NCBI GenBank assembly: GCA_947044405.1
Contig: CAMRHE010000205.1
Span: 868,001 to 932,000, forward strand
Direction: 5' to 3'
Length of the DNA stretch: 64,000 bases
Origin: Leptodactylus fallax
Lineage: Eukaryota > Chordata > Amphibia > Anura > Leptodactylidae
The notes below the pieces were generated by a model. It was not told the DNA's origin, ran no database searches, and saw nothing but the letters and a program-made list of their open reading frames with translations. Positions 22,570 to 34,039 of the stretch are shown in pieces; position 1 is the first letter of the stretch; each line of letters opens with the position of its first letter. A program made the position numbers and the translations under genes.

Positions 22570-23640
22570 TTAAAGCCATTCACTTTTACTTTTCTCTGCC
22601 AAGTGAACCAGATGACAAGGAGTCCCCAACCATAATTCATAACTCATCTCTGCAGATAACTCTGCAGTTCTGGGTTAATATGCTAGGTTTTGGTAACAGA
22701 CTACTCTTAACATACTATTTAGTTAAGTACAAGGGCATATCCACCTTTTAAATGGTTCAATAAAAATATTGCCCAAGTCAAAATTCTGACTTTAAACCCT
22801 ATTAAGTTGCACTCACAGGATCTTAAACAGGCATTTTATGCTCAAAAACCCTCCAATGGTGTCTAAAGTTCCTCCCTATGAAAAAGATGGGAATTCATAA
22901 GGTTAGTTCTTTTGTAAGGTTACAACTTTCTGGCATACCTATTTTTTACAACATTTACATATTTATAACAACACCTATTCCATCAAAGAAACACACAATC
23001 ACTAAATTTATAAGAATATGTCAATTTCATATTTATTAGGATAAATAATAGCTAAAAACAATATGTATCACAGACATTTTAAAATTCATAAAGCAAACAA
23101 GGGTTATGATAGATGGGGAATTTCATAAGTATGCAGTACAAATAATATATACTGTATAATAGGCAACACAATGCACAAGGGCGCTAAATGTCAACAACAC
23201 CCATACTCCAATATATCAGTCTCATAAAATATGATAAATTATAGTATCTAATAAATAGTATCACTCAATGAACAGTGCCAATAAATTAGTGAGTGATAAT
23301 ACCACAATGCAAAACCTCACTTATGTCCAAATACAAGACCAGCTAATGCCACTAGCCATGGTACTGACCAAATAGTGGATGTCAATATCCCTAGATAATG
23401 ATACCCATTGTATTCACATATCAGAGTAGACGTAAGATATTTTATATCACATGTATTTGTTGTAGGTGTATTCATTTACATATTGAGTATTGATTCTTTA
23501 GAGCCACGGAAATGCCACTTACAGCATTTCTGTAACATGGACTAGACAAGCATCACAGCAGTACTTCACATACCCCAAGAATATGAGCAGTGGTGAGTGC
23601 GATAGAATCCAGGGCCAGGCCTTGTGAACCAGAGGAAGAA
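22570..23640. other. No gene seen (intron)
   Basis: AT-rich. Scraps around 22615-22700 (CTGCAGATAACTCTGCAG) resemble the 11331 MITE family. Otherwise nothing was recognised. Confidence 0.3.
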
Positions 23641-23649
23641 GAGAGAGGT

Positions 23650-23872
23650 GGAAGGTGACTTACAATGGTGGGAGATTTATCATTTTGGACCAATGTCAAC
23701 AATCCCATTACCCAGAAGAGTTAATTTGCATATTTACAAAAATGGGAATATCTCGGCAACTGAAGAACCAATTCACAAGAGGAAAACACTTTTTGATTCA
23801 GGTACGCCTAACTTATCTATCTGCAGATCTAGATTGATATGCTGGATTCTGGTGATAGACTCCCTTTAATCT
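23650..23872. mobile_element. Degenerate MITE end of the 11331 family
   Basis: It ends TTCTGGTGATAGACTCCCTT followed by TAA, matching the terminus at 11613. The left boundary is unclear. Confidence 0.35.
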
Positions 23873-25111
23873 GTTTTCTAATAGTAATGTAGTTTTGGGG
23901 ACCATTGTTAGGCTCCTGACTGCTATAGCAACCCATTGGCTCCCTTCAATCACCCTGCATGACAGTGACAGACGGAGTTGCTACTGACCACAACAGTAGT
24001 TAGAACAGCCAGAACCGATCCCACTAGGAGCCCAGCTCGGAAGTTGAGCCCACACCATTCTGTAGAACAGACTGTGGGAACTCCTTCCTGACAGTACCAT
24101 AACACTTCATCTCTGGTGATTATACAGTAGTTATGCCGAGTTGTAGCTAGACTTTTCACTGACATGCCTCCCCCCCAACCCCCAACCCCCAGACAATTAC
24201 CACACGGGGCACCCGGTTGCCATCCACCAGCTACACCCCTAAGTTATGGCTGTAACTACAGTATGTTCCATGTATTGGTAACAAAATGTTAAAACCTTTA
24301 TTTAGTGTGCTTTGTGCATATTGCTGGTGAAAAGCTGGATTGCGGAGCAGCCTGTGTCAGAAGTGGCTTATGCTATTGTGAACTAACGTACAGCAGACTT
24401 TAGATCACTTATATGTTTGATCTACAAACAGAGGAATGGTGGGAGGACAGAGAGCAACTCCGGGCCCAGGTGAACAAGTTGTGAAAGAAAGTAATCAATA
24501 AATAAGTATAATAAATGCACAAAAGTCAAGCCCCATTACCACACCATGTCCTAAAATGTTGACAATTGATTCTGTTATTTCACAATTGAAAATATTTCCC
24601 CATAGCCTCACAATTATTGGTCACAGTTTGTTGTTTATAAGCTACACCTTTATCTGCCCAAAGCCTACAATATAAATCTCTAGACACTCTTACATTTTTC
24701 TCCACGCACCAGCTAAGGGCAAAAATAACATTAAATTTAGAATGTGGCCCAGAGTTTGAGAGATATGCCCACTCTTATGGGAGTCCAAAGATCACCTCTG
24801 TTTTTGGGAATGTTGCGGAGGTGTTGGCAAGTATGGCTAACAGAACGAAGGACAACGTTGTATTCTCTGAGCTTTGCCAGCAGGGATAGAATCTAAAATG
24901 GCTGACATGAAATAGCATCAAGGCTGAACATGTCTGAAGCACAAATGGTTGAGCTTAGAAAAATATAGAATGCCCATAGCTGCAGCACAGAAGGACTCAA
25001 TATCATTGCAAAGTTTCCATTTTTTCGGGTAGAGAAATGCTTCAAATACATGTCTTAATAACTTACAAACTGCTCCTTTAGATAAGCATTGGTAGCTGTT
25101 TGTACTTGTAC
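23873..25111. other. No gene supported (intron)
   Basis: It contains a C-tract (24167-24195) and a faint reading around 24780-24850 suggestive of the C-terminal zinc-binding end of an L1-type ORF2. That reading is too weak to annotate. Confidence 0.3.
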
Positions 25112-25114
25112 TTA

Positions 25115-25875
25115 GGCCACACACACACACACACACACAGTGGAAATGCAGCTAAAACATGCAAACACCTGTATTTTTCATTTTTAACTTCCCCACCCCA
25201 TATAAGTCTATGAGAAAAACATATTTCCAAATAAACTTGCTGCATTTTCCAAAAACACATGGGTCTTTGAAAATGCAGTGTTTCTGCCATATTTTTTTTT
25301 CCTGTAATGTGTAGATGAGATTACACAAAATTCTTTTCTTCTGCATTTCTGCAACGTGTGGCCTTAGCCTAAGGCGTTTTTTTGAGCCAAAGCAGAAGGT
25401 AGAAGTATAAGTACTTTCTATATATTTCCCATAACCACTCTTGGCTTGGCTTAAAAAAATACAGCAAAAAAAGCTGCTTTCCTGCAACGCGGGGCCTCAG
25501 CCTTTGGCTGAAGCCCCATACAGAGTAAAGCTACGGTTTGGCCGCAGCAGAAATGCTGTGGCAAAAACCGTGGCTTTTTACAGTCCCTGCAAAATGTATG
25601 AGATTCTAGCGAATCCCATCCACACATTGAGGAAAGATACACACAGCAGAAGGGCTGCGATTTCTAAAACCGTTGTGTTATCGGAAATTGCAGCATGTCA
25701 ATTATACCTACAGAAACGCTGGCGGTTTCTGTATAGGTATAGTAGAAGCAGAAAGTCTGCAGAGGAAATCTCTGGACTTTCTGTGAAAAGCACTGCAGGA
25801 AAAACCGTGATGCGTTTCCACCACGGTTTTTCCCATAGCACTTTTTGGCTGCAGCCGGCTACCTGGGGTCTTAGC
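25115..25875. mobile_element. Cluster of three adjoining Harbinger-like MITEs (H1/H2)
   Basis: Copy 1 (25115-25369) runs from GGCCACAC(AC)n to GCAACGTGTGGCCTTAGCC. A partial copy (25372-25502) has GAGCCAAAGCAGAAGGTAG and ends CAACGCGGGGCCTCAGCC. Copy 3 (25506-25875) starts GGCTGAAGCCCCATACAG and ends CTGGGGTCTTAGC. All lie within the fgf18 intron, 0.5-1.2 kb from the exon at 26355. Non-coding; the 150-codon ORF here is a by-product. Confidence 0.55.
25118..25139. repeat. (CA)n microsatellite inside a MITE end
   Basis: Eleven CA units expand the 'GGCCACAC' terminus of the H2 MITE; the sister copy at 29083 has only CCACACGTAG at the same place. Confidence 0.85.
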
Positions 25876-26354
25876 TTTAAGCAATTTTACTAAGTTATAG
25901 AACAAAGTGTAAAAAAAACGCATCCAAGTGCCCCAACGCAAATGTTGAGCAAAAAAATAATATATTTATCTGTACCCATATATTTTACAAGCAACATTTG
26001 TTATTGTTGTTGTCACTATCACTTTCAGTGACATGAAAGCTAGATATTACTGGTCATGTGCTATGACGACTGTTAAAGGAAAGGGCACAATCTGGATAAT
26101 GTAAGTGATTGGCAGCAATATTGTGGGCAGCAGGGCATTTTTAAAGGGAGGAAAAAAAAATACCGTAACTTTGAAAACCAGGATATGGTTAAATTGTATT
26201 CCATTGACTCATACTACTGATACATTTGGATAATAAAATACTGTATATTGGAATATGTTGCAATGAATTCTTAAATCTATAGTATGTTTATGTCATAAGC
26301 AAAGCTTTGGTCTGAACATATTTCAGTGTAAGCTTTATAAAGTACAACGCTTAC

Positions 26355-26461
26355 CTTCCCAACAAGCTTGCCTTTTCTGTTCATGCAAAGGTAAAAATCA
26401 GTTTCTTTCCCTCTTATCCGGACTTGACTTCCAAATGTGTCAGTTTCCACTAGCAGCTGGG
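26355..26461 (-). CDS. fgf18: Fibroblast growth factor 18, penultimate coding exon
   Basis: 107-bp exon read on the minus strand: two bases completing an alanine codon, then 35 codons starting [20 protein letters not shown] and ending NRKGKLVGK. This is the strongly conserved central beta-trefoil segment of FGF8/17/18 factors and matches FGF18 best; RIRGKETD replaces RIKGKETE. The acceptor is a pyrimidine tract ending CCAAG at 26462. The donor AAG|GTAAGC lies directly below 26355. Start in phase 1 and end in phase 0 fit the known gene structure and join in frame to 10312. The upstream exons that encode the signal peptide and the first part of the trefoil were not found. Confidence 0.92.
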
Positions 26462-26554
26462 CTTGGAAAGAAAGAAGAATATTGATTAACTCACCTACAG
26501 CATGAGAGGGAATACAAGACAAAATAGAATAGAATACTTTTAGGCTAAGACCAT

Positions 26555-26740
26555 ACATAGCGGGTCCACTACAACATCACGCAGTACATTGGGCTGCAGC
26601 GAAAAGCACCCAAAATCGGCTGATTTTTGCCGCAGGTTTTAACCCTTTTGCACCACAAAGGTTGAAACTGCTCCAAAACCTCAACAAGAAATCGACCTAC
26701 TGGGGTTTCAAAACCTGCAGTTGAAGAGATTGCACTTTGG
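26555..26740. mobile_element. Fragment of Harbinger-like MITE
   Basis: GGCTAAGACCATACATAGCG plus GCTGCAGCG...TGCCGCAGG blocks resemble the H1/H2 family. No right end is visible. Confidence 0.35.
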
Positions 26741-26997
26741 GTTTTTTCAGTAGTAACACTTTATATGAAGAGTAACCTTAAGGTGTATGACACTGGGCAA
26801 TAGTTTTAACTAAAATTCTAGCAATTAACTTTTCTTAAAGTTTTCTAAAAAGTTTTAAAAACAATATCGCAGGCACAAGTTATAGCAAAATACATTTAGG
26901 AAAAGAATAAAACAGAACACAATAAGGAATCTGATATCCTCTACCCTTTTTGTTGTTGATGGAGTCTTCAAATATGCCATGACAACCAGTAGACATA

Positions 26998-27365
26998 CAG
27001 GTACGTCTCAATAAATTAGAATATCTTTGAAACTTTTATTTCTTTCAGTAATTAAATTAAAAAAGTGACCTCCTATATTTTCTAGATTCTTTACACACAG
27101 AGTGTTCTATTTCAAGTGTTTTATTTCTGTAAATGTTGATTATGGATTACAGGTAATGAAAAGCAAAATCTAAGAAAATTAGAATATTGTAAAAAAGTTC
27201 AGTATTGTAAGTTCAGTGTGTCACCTGCCAAGGTTCCCTAAGGCTTTAAATGGTCCCTCAGTCTGGTTCAGTAGGACACACAATCATGGAAGACGCTGAT
27301 TATGAATTGTATTACTGAAATGAATGAACGTTTCAAAGATCTTCTAATTTATTGAGATGCACCTG
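26998..27365. mobile_element. Mariner-type deletion derivative
   Basis: The left end CAGGTACGTCTCAATAAATT and the right end AATTTATTGAGATGCACCTG are inverted repeats continuing over more than 60 bp (AGAATATCTTTGAAAC). They are flanked by TA at 26996-26997 and 27366-27367. Only about 368 bp remains and it has no transposase, so movement would need a helper. Confidence 0.8.
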
Positions 27366-28690
27366 TAACAATACCAATTAACTCATTCATTAACAGTAAG
27401 AATACAGTAAAGTACTAAAGTACAGCTGCTCTCAAATTAATATTCACAGAATTTTGGTCAGTGATTTGCATCAGTAAGCCAAAACCAGGAGCAGGTCAAA
27501 AACATACAACAGGGGCATATCTATACCTTATCTCTTTGTAGTCTATATAACTTGCTTACAAAATTTCACGAAAAACACTGACCAAAACATTGATGTGTAT
27601 ATGTGTATATATGGTCCTTGTGCCAAAGCAAGTTAATTTAGGTGCAGCCTTTGATGACCCTGCATGCTCCTGCACATAGTGCTATTCATTGGCTCAGGTT
27701 GTCACAGATTCACAGCATTATATTGTATTGTGACAGCAAACTGAAATAATTAGTTCCCTGTCTCTAAAAAATCCTGAACATAGTGCTCATATTCAACATT
27801 GTGTTCCCAAATGCAAAATCTCTTTTAATGAATTTTTGCAGTTACTAGGAAACCCTGTGAAATTATTATTGGAAGCAAAGGCATTCCCTATGCAGAAAAA
27901 AAAAAATAATGTGCGCCTTCTCTGCCTCTGTGTACTTACAGTGATCTTATGGACTGTTATCATTGGATTACATGAGGACAACGGGTAACACAAAGGTCAT
28001 ATCTTTCTTGCTAATCTGAGCCCTAGTACTGAAAATGAAATACGAAGATTAAATAAATATAGTAAAAAATAAAAAAAAAACTAGAAACAAATTAGTAAAT
28101 GAATATAATAAGTAATAAAACAACAAAATAATTAAAAAACAAAAAACAAAACCCTAAACTCCAAAAAAGGACAATCCTATCCAAAGCCACATGAAACAGT
28201 GTAAGACATCCTGATGACACAAATGCATTTTGCATGGGCATCAGGTGCCACATTCAGGCCATGAAAAATTACTCCAAAAATACATGAATTACTCCCAGGC
28301 AACCATGTCTGTTCCTCTAGAAAGTCCAGTCTTATGGCACTATCCCTATGGCTGGATTTACACTACTTTAATGCATTTATGAGGCATTTTTAGCAACTTT
28401 GTTCACTGTATATTTTTTAGCACAAAAGTCCTGGGGGTATTTATTAAGACTTTTCTCATTCCATTCCCCTGCTGTCACGAAATGCAGCAGAACCGTACCT
28501 TTCTGGGATGAGTTATAGTAAATTTGACAACCCAAGGCATCCCAGCCCAAGTGACTACAAGGGGGCAAAAAGAACGATATGCCACATCTACAGCCATGTA
28601 TGCCAGAAAACTCTACAATGAATAATACATTTCCTCCAATGTTGCCAAATTTTAAAGTATATACTGTAGTAACAATTGAAAAAGCAACAT
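27366..28690. other. No gene seen
   Basis: Non-coding DNA upstream of the fgf18 exon. 27440-27600 carries phrases (AGCCAAAACCAGGAGCAGG) of the 5905-6086 repeat. 28060-28170 is an A-rich tract. Nothing else was recognised. Confidence 0.35.
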
Positions 28691-28692
28691 AA

Positions 28693-28877
28693 AGCTAAAG
28701 CCCCACATTGCGGAAAAGCTTGTTGAGGTTTTTTGAGCCAAATCCGAGAGTGAATTTAACAGAAGGTAGAAGTATAAGTATATTTCCCATTCCTTTTTAA
28801 GCCACTCTTGACTTTGGCTCAAAACAACGCAGCAAAATCTGCAACAATAAAGCAGCTTTTCGCAATGTGAGGCCTCA
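28693..28877. mobile_element. Harbinger-like MITE (family H1)
   Basis: AGCTAAAGCCCCACATTGCG is inverted against CGCAATGTGAGGCCTCAGCC, with the internal GAGCCAAATCCGAGAGTG / CACTCTTGACTTTGGCTC pair. About 185 bp. Confidence 0.6.
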
Positions 28878-29082
28878 GCCAAAACAATATTTTTGGGGGC
28901 TTTTTTTTTTTTTCCTCTAGTGACATTTTGTACAAACTTCTCTATAAGACGCCTTAAAAACATGTGAAGAAAATGGAAAACAAAACAAAGGAATGTTTAC
29001 CACCATGAAAGTCTCTTCTAAACTACTTATATGCTGTTCTATGGGCAGTTATAGTCTTGATGCTGTGAAAAATCAACTTTAA

Positions 29083-29345
29083 GGCTAAGGCCACACGTAG
29101 TGGAAATGCAGTGTTTTTGGCTGCAGAAACACAATGGAAAAAAAATGTTGTGTTTTATAGTACCAGCAAAGTAAATGAGATTTTAATAATCTTATCAACA
29201 CACTGCGGAAAAGCTGCATGTTAATTTTAGCTGCGGAATTGCAAGCATTTTCCATATATATTGAATATGGGAAAAAAATTATTATTTTTATTTATATGGT
29301 GCCAACATATTCCGCAGCACTTTACAAATCAGAGGGTACAATGGT
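29083..29345. repeat. H2 MITE fragment followed by widespread amphibian repeat end
   Basis: 29083-29255 begins GGCTAAGGCCACACGTAGTG and lacks its right end. 29283-29345 reads TTATTTATATGGTGCCAACA then TATTCCGCAGCACTTTACA, a segment very common in amphibian genomes that often marks element termini. It may have truncated the MITE. Confidence 0.45.
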
Positions 29346-29617
29346 CCAGCCATCTTTTAATAAATAAGGTCATATAACTGAAGCTTTATGAGCTGTCATC
29401 TGCCAGTACCTGTGGTCACCACTTAGTGCAAGACCCAATGTATAGTGATGAAAGATTAAAACAGGTGCCCTGGTAGATGTGGCCATGCCCCAGGTACATA
29501 TAACAGCTCATTTGCATAACAATGCCTTCAAGGCCCCATGTTGCAGAATGTAGCTACAAGACGTTGTGGAAAAACCAAAGCAGAAACGCATTGTGTTTTT
29601 TTCTGCATCGTTTTTTA

Positions 29618-29840
29618 GGCTGAGGCCCCACGTTGCGGAAACGCAGCTTTTTTTGTTGCAGATTTTGCTGAGTTTTTTTGAGCCAAAGCCAGGAGTGGAT
29701 TTAGCAGTAGGTAGAAGTATAAGAACTTCCTATATATTTCCCATTCCTTTTGTAGCCATTCTTGGCTTTGGCTCAAAAAACCGCAGCAAAATCTGCAACA
29801 AAAAAAGCTGTGTTTCCACAACCAACGTGGGGCCGTAGCC
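29618..29840. mobile_element. Harbinger-like MITE (family H1), well preserved
   Basis: GGCTGAGGCCCCACGTTGCG is inverted against CAACGTGGGGCCGTAGCC. TTA lies at 29615-29617 and 29841-29843. The centre holds the GAGCCAAAGCCAGGAGTGG inverted pair. This is the clearest copy in the window for defining the family. Confidence 0.75.
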
Positions 29841-29899
29841 TTATTGTGTTTTTGCTGATTTTTTTTCTCTGTGGATTTTTTTTCCCTTATTCAAACTGT

Positions 29900-30055
29900 A
29901 GGGAAAATGTGGGTGTTTCCGCAGGTATAATTGATATGCTGATTTGTTGTTCGCTTTTCCGCAGCATTTTTTTTCTGCAATGTGTGGATGGGATTAGCCT
30001 GAATCTCTTTCGCTTTGCTGGTACTGTTGTTTCCGCAATGTGGGGCTGAAAGAAA
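29900..30055. mobile_element. H2 MITE right-end fragment
   Basis: GGGTGTTTCCGCAGGTATAA, TGGATGGGATTAGCCTG and TTTCCGCAATGTGGGGCT repeat internal and terminal blocks of the family. Confidence 0.4.
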
Positions 30056-30059
30056 CAAT

Positions 30060-31165
30060 GTCTGATGGAGGTCTTACTCATAAATCAAGCAAGAAAAGTA
30101 GGATTGTTAGTTGTAGTACTTATGACTAGCTCAAGAACATCAAAATAGTACCCATGGCAGTCTTGGATGTAAAGAACGCCATCATTTGACAATAAGGCAG
30201 GCAAGATAATTGACGGTCATATTTGGCATATATTTATTTGAAAGTAAAATAATGTATCTAGAGTTGTTATCCAACATAGAAAAAAATAGCAGTACTCCAA
30301 TAAATGTATTGGTGCCAGCAGCCAAATCTGATCATGGGCCATAAAGAATCCAGTAAAAGAATTTACTGCAGCATTCCAGTTGTACTGAAAAAGTGCATCA
30401 AATATATATTTTAGTTTTACCTTAGGACCTAAAAACTGATAGAAAAATGGGTTTACAGTCTGTTAGTGATACAATGGGGTACTAGTGAGGCTAAAACTTT
30501 TTAGCAAGGTTCCAGTTATTTCGAATTATTTTCTCTCCAGACCATTATCCTTTATTAGACAATATACAGTATTTCACATTGCGAGGTGGTAATGTAGAGC
30601 ACATTTTTGTAGTAGTGAGTTTAGGCGCCATGTTGATGCCAAATTAGACTGCAATTCGCCAGACTGTGAGTCAGATTATTGTATCCAATAAATAATAAAC
30701 ACATTTACAAGATTATACTCCCTGATGTTTGGAAAAATTATACTCCTCATATCTCCACTACATATCATTCATAGCAGGGAGATAACTATTTGCTGCAATG
30801 AGAGCAACTCACAGTACAAAGTTAATATCTCAGCAACAAATTCACTGATCGGGAAGCAGAAACAAGGGTTAAATTCATGTGAAGCCTGGCTAAAAAGTGG
30901 TTACCCGTGGACCCGGGGTCTGCCGGGTTTCCACCCGAAAAATGCAGAGAGAAAAGCATTGCTTGCGGGACTTTTCAAACAGAATGGGGAGCGGAATCCC
31001 CAAACAGAAACTGTCTGCAGGTGTGAACCTAGCCTTAACTTGTTTTGTTGAGAACGTCACTTGAGAGAACATCATACATAGCAGTACATCACACATTAAG
31101 CTTTTTCATAAACTATGCCATTAAGAACTAAAAAAATAGCATACATCCAACAGAAAAGGAAGCAG
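30060..31165. other. No gene; one MITE end
   Basis: Mostly featureless. 30890-31036 ends GCAGGTGTGAACCTAGCC and carries GGGTTTCCACCCG, so it is one end of the element family seen complete at 33071-33264. Confidence 0.4.
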
Positions 31166-31169
31166 AGTA

Positions 31170-31318
31170 CACACGTGGACAAAATTGTTGATATCCCTCG
31201 TTTAATGAAAGAAAAACCCACAATGGTCACAGAAATAACTTGAATCTGACAAAACTGGAATTTGCCAAACTACAGTACATGTTGACAAGTCACAAAGCTT
31301 CTGGGAGAATGTCCTATG
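31170..31318 (+). mobile_element. Tc1-type remnant: terminal repeat joined to transposase core
   Basis: After a TA, CACACGTGGACAAAATTG and CTCGTTTAATGAAAG match a known Tc1-type terminal repeat. At about 31275 the sequence switches abruptly to coding DNA that reads DKSQSFWENVL, the block just before the first catalytic aspartate of Tc1 transposases, and then stops. An internal deletion therefore joins end to core. The rest of the element is absent. Confidence 0.5.
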
Positions 31319-31419
31319 CAGTGGTGAACCTAGTCTCTTTGCTGCCTGAGGCGGACTATAGAAAGACGCCCCCCCAAAAAAAAAAAAAAAAAATTGAGTT
31401 TCCATGCTACTAGTTTAAC

Positions 31420-32436
31420 ACACTGTTATCGTCGCACAATATACACAATACACAAAGTTATAAAACAATTTTTAAGAATTCTTCTTCCTGTATTACTTCA
31501 GTATCAGATCAACAACACAGCATTAACAATGACCGTAACTTCACACATCTTCTGCTTGGTGGATGGACGAGCCCACATGGCCCCCATTCTCTATAATAGG
31601 AGCGCCGCAGATAGCTGAGTACTGGACTTCGGGTATCTTTGGCTCTCCCATTGAAGTGAATGAGAGCCACACGGGTTCGTCCATCCACCAAGTGACACAG
31701 CTATATATATGGCTGCAGCCATGCTGAATTCCCACCCAGTGGGGGGGAAAACCCAATTCTCAGGCTCAGTGGGGGTCTCAGCAGACAGACCCCCATCATT
31801 CAGGTATTTATCCTCTATCATTTAGGTGAATACAGAGCAGTAACACTTTGTGACTTACAGGTGACGCCTCTGACTAATCCTTCACATTTCCCTTCTCTTC
31901 CCTTTGGACCGCCATGACCACATCTTCCAGCTGTGACTTGTCTCTGTAAAGTTTGCAACACAGACATCTTTGGCTTCTCACTTTTCCAGGCATCCAACCC
32001 ACATTGTCCTCACCTGCACACCCATCCTGCTGCTACCCCAATTATATAATATATGATATAACCCCCCCATAATGAATAATACTCCCAAGTGCATCTTTAT
32101 ATTAATAATGTCCATGTGTACCCTGTATAAATAGTGCCGCATTATTAATAAGGGTTTTCTAGGTCATTAATAAACTAATCAGTGGGGCTCAAAAACCCAG
32201 GACCCCCACTGATCAGCTGTTTGAATGGTACCTGTGTAAGCGCTGTTACCGCTTCTATGTTTACATAGTGTCATTCATCTCATGCAGCCATGTAATGTAA
32301 CTACAGCCTCGTCCTGTGTATGTCTACAGTATGCGACAAGGCTGGAATTACATCACACGGCCACTATAAACAGGCAGTGTATAATATAAACAGGCGCCAT
32401 AGCCCCTGTTTATAGCGCCCCATTTACACACACTAT
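31420..32436. other. No gene seen
   Basis: A local inverted pair around 31550-31700 (TGGATGGACGAGCCCACATG / CACACGGGTTCGTCCATCCA) is a short foldback of about 140 bp. 32160-32300 resembles dispersed repeat ('CCCCACTGATCAGCTGTTTG'). No coding signal. Confidence 0.35.
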
Positions 32437-32702
32437 AATGTTCCACAGCAGCCCCTGCACACTGTATTATGCCTCGCAGCGGTCCCTGCACATGGTATTT
32501 TGCTCCATAGTGGCCCCTGCACACGGTATTATGCTCCACAGCAACCCCTGCACACTGTTTTATGCTCCCTAGTGGCCCCTGCACATGGTATTATGCCCCA
32601 TATTGGCCCCTGCACAGGGTATTATGCTCCACAGTGACCCCTGCACAGGGTATTATGCTCCACAGTGGCCCCTGCACACGGTATTATGCCCCATAGTGGC
32701 CC
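32437..32702. repeat. 31-bp minisatellite, about 8.5 copies
   Basis: Diverged tandem units of the form TATTATGCTCCACAGTGG followed by CCCCTGCACACGG. Unit length is 31 bp, so reading frames shift in every copy. Non-coding. Confidence 0.8.
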
Positions 32703-33067
32703 ACTCTTGAACTATTATTATACTCTGGGGTCTTTTCAGACCCCAGAGTATAATGATCGGAGACCCAGTGGAGGTGACAAACATAAAAACCAGTGTTACT
32801 TACCTATCCTGGACACCGGTGCAATCCTTGCAGCTTTCGGCCCTGTTTAATTGCGCACACACGTCACGTGATCAGTCCGGCGACACGACCTGATGACGTC
32901 AGCAGAGGCCCCAAGCCTGCTCGGAGTAACACCGATCGCAGGAGAGGTAAGTAGCATTGGTTTTTATGCTCCCTCACCTCACCTTATTTGCACTGACCAA
33001 TACAGCAGTGAGGGTCCCATTCCAACTGGACTGCAGTCAGGTGCAGAGCTGTCTGAGGCATTTGTTG

Positions 33068-33264
33068 ATGACTAAGGCTGGATTCACACCAGTGCTCGGA
33101 TTTCCGTTCAGGGATTCTGTCCCCCATTCTGCTTGAAAAATGCGGAGAGAAGAGTCATTTTTCCGACTATTTTAAGCATTATAAACGAATTGGGTTTCCG
33201 TTTTTCAGGTCCCCAAGTGGACCTGAAGAACGGAAACCCAAGCGCAGGTGTGAACCTAGCTTTA
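33068..33264. mobile_element. MITE with GGTGTGAACCTAGC ends
   Basis: GGCTGGATTCACACCAGTGC at the left is inverted against GCAGGTGTGAACCTAGC at the right. The internal block contains the CAGGTCCCCAAGTGGACCTG palindrome and GGAAACCCAAGCGC. A Harbinger-like origin is possible (TAA/TTA flanks). Confidence 0.55.
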
Positions 33265-33269
33265 GTGGT

Positions 33270-34030
33270 GCCATGTAAGCATTCAGTGTACTTTTTCCTA
33301 GTTGTGAATGGTGGAGAAGTGGACTGACTCTTCCTCTCCTAATCGGTACAGCCCTAACTTCTTACACCAATGAGCAGGAGACAGGGGTCTGGGGGAGAAA
33401 ATTGTAAATCTATAAAAAAAAAAAAAAAAAATCTCCTGCTCCTTGGGCAGTCAATAGACTTTCAGTTCATAGTGCCAAATACAACCCCTCCCTCGACTTG
33501 AGTTCTATGTACTGTGCTTTTATATATCTTTTTCTATACTATTCTATACTATACACCTGTAGTTTACCTATTACATTTATCACATGGATTGCCTGTCTTT
33601 GACCCCACTCAAGCTCTACTGCTTATTTCAGTACTTGGTGTACAATGTCAGAATCACTGGAGGATGTTAAAACTCATTTTGGATATAGTTACTGAAAGAT
33701 CAGCAGTGCAATGAAAATTGCCTAAGAACCAATATGAGATAAAACAGGGTTTTTGCACAAAAATTGCATGCTTTTCCCTTTTGCACTTCCCCTCGACATT
33801 TTTGTAAAGGGTGCAGGGTGGGGAGCAAGGACAGAGGTTATGAAACAGATTAACTTGTGCAAGAATACTGGAGCAAGTTAAGCCAAATACATTGTATGGC
33901 GTAAAGTAATAATAAATAACCCCCATTGATTTCAAAGGGGCTTTTCACATGTCCATTATTTTAATGGACCATTTTCATGGATCTGTTGATAGACTCAATC
34001 TATGAGGGGTCCATGAAAATGACTGACAGC
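33270..34030. other. No gene seen
   Basis: Non-coding. It includes an A-tract (33414-33430) and, at 33940-34025, phrases of the 8205-8520 dispersed repeat (GGGGCTTTTCACATGTCC). Confidence 0.35.
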
Positions 34031-34039
34031 TAACACCCT

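Larger units (their letters stand above)
10313..26354 (-). other. fgf18: fgf18 intron between the last two coding exons
   Basis: Bounded by the donor GTAAGC below 26355 and the acceptor TTACAG above 10312, both phase 0. It is 16,042 bp long and mostly transposon-derived: TTAA MITEs, a hAT remnant, a Tc1 element, LINE scraps and a mariner relic. No other host gene was seen inside. Confidence 0.8.

Noticed and set aside
24700..25080. L1-type ORF2 C-terminal fragment
   Set aside because: A short FWECCGG-like reading followed by GKYG is suggestive but stops are frequent and no catalytic motif is present.
25441..25893. 150-codon ORF as a gene
   Set aside because: Lies entirely in the H1/H2 MITE cluster; its composition reflects the inverted repeats.
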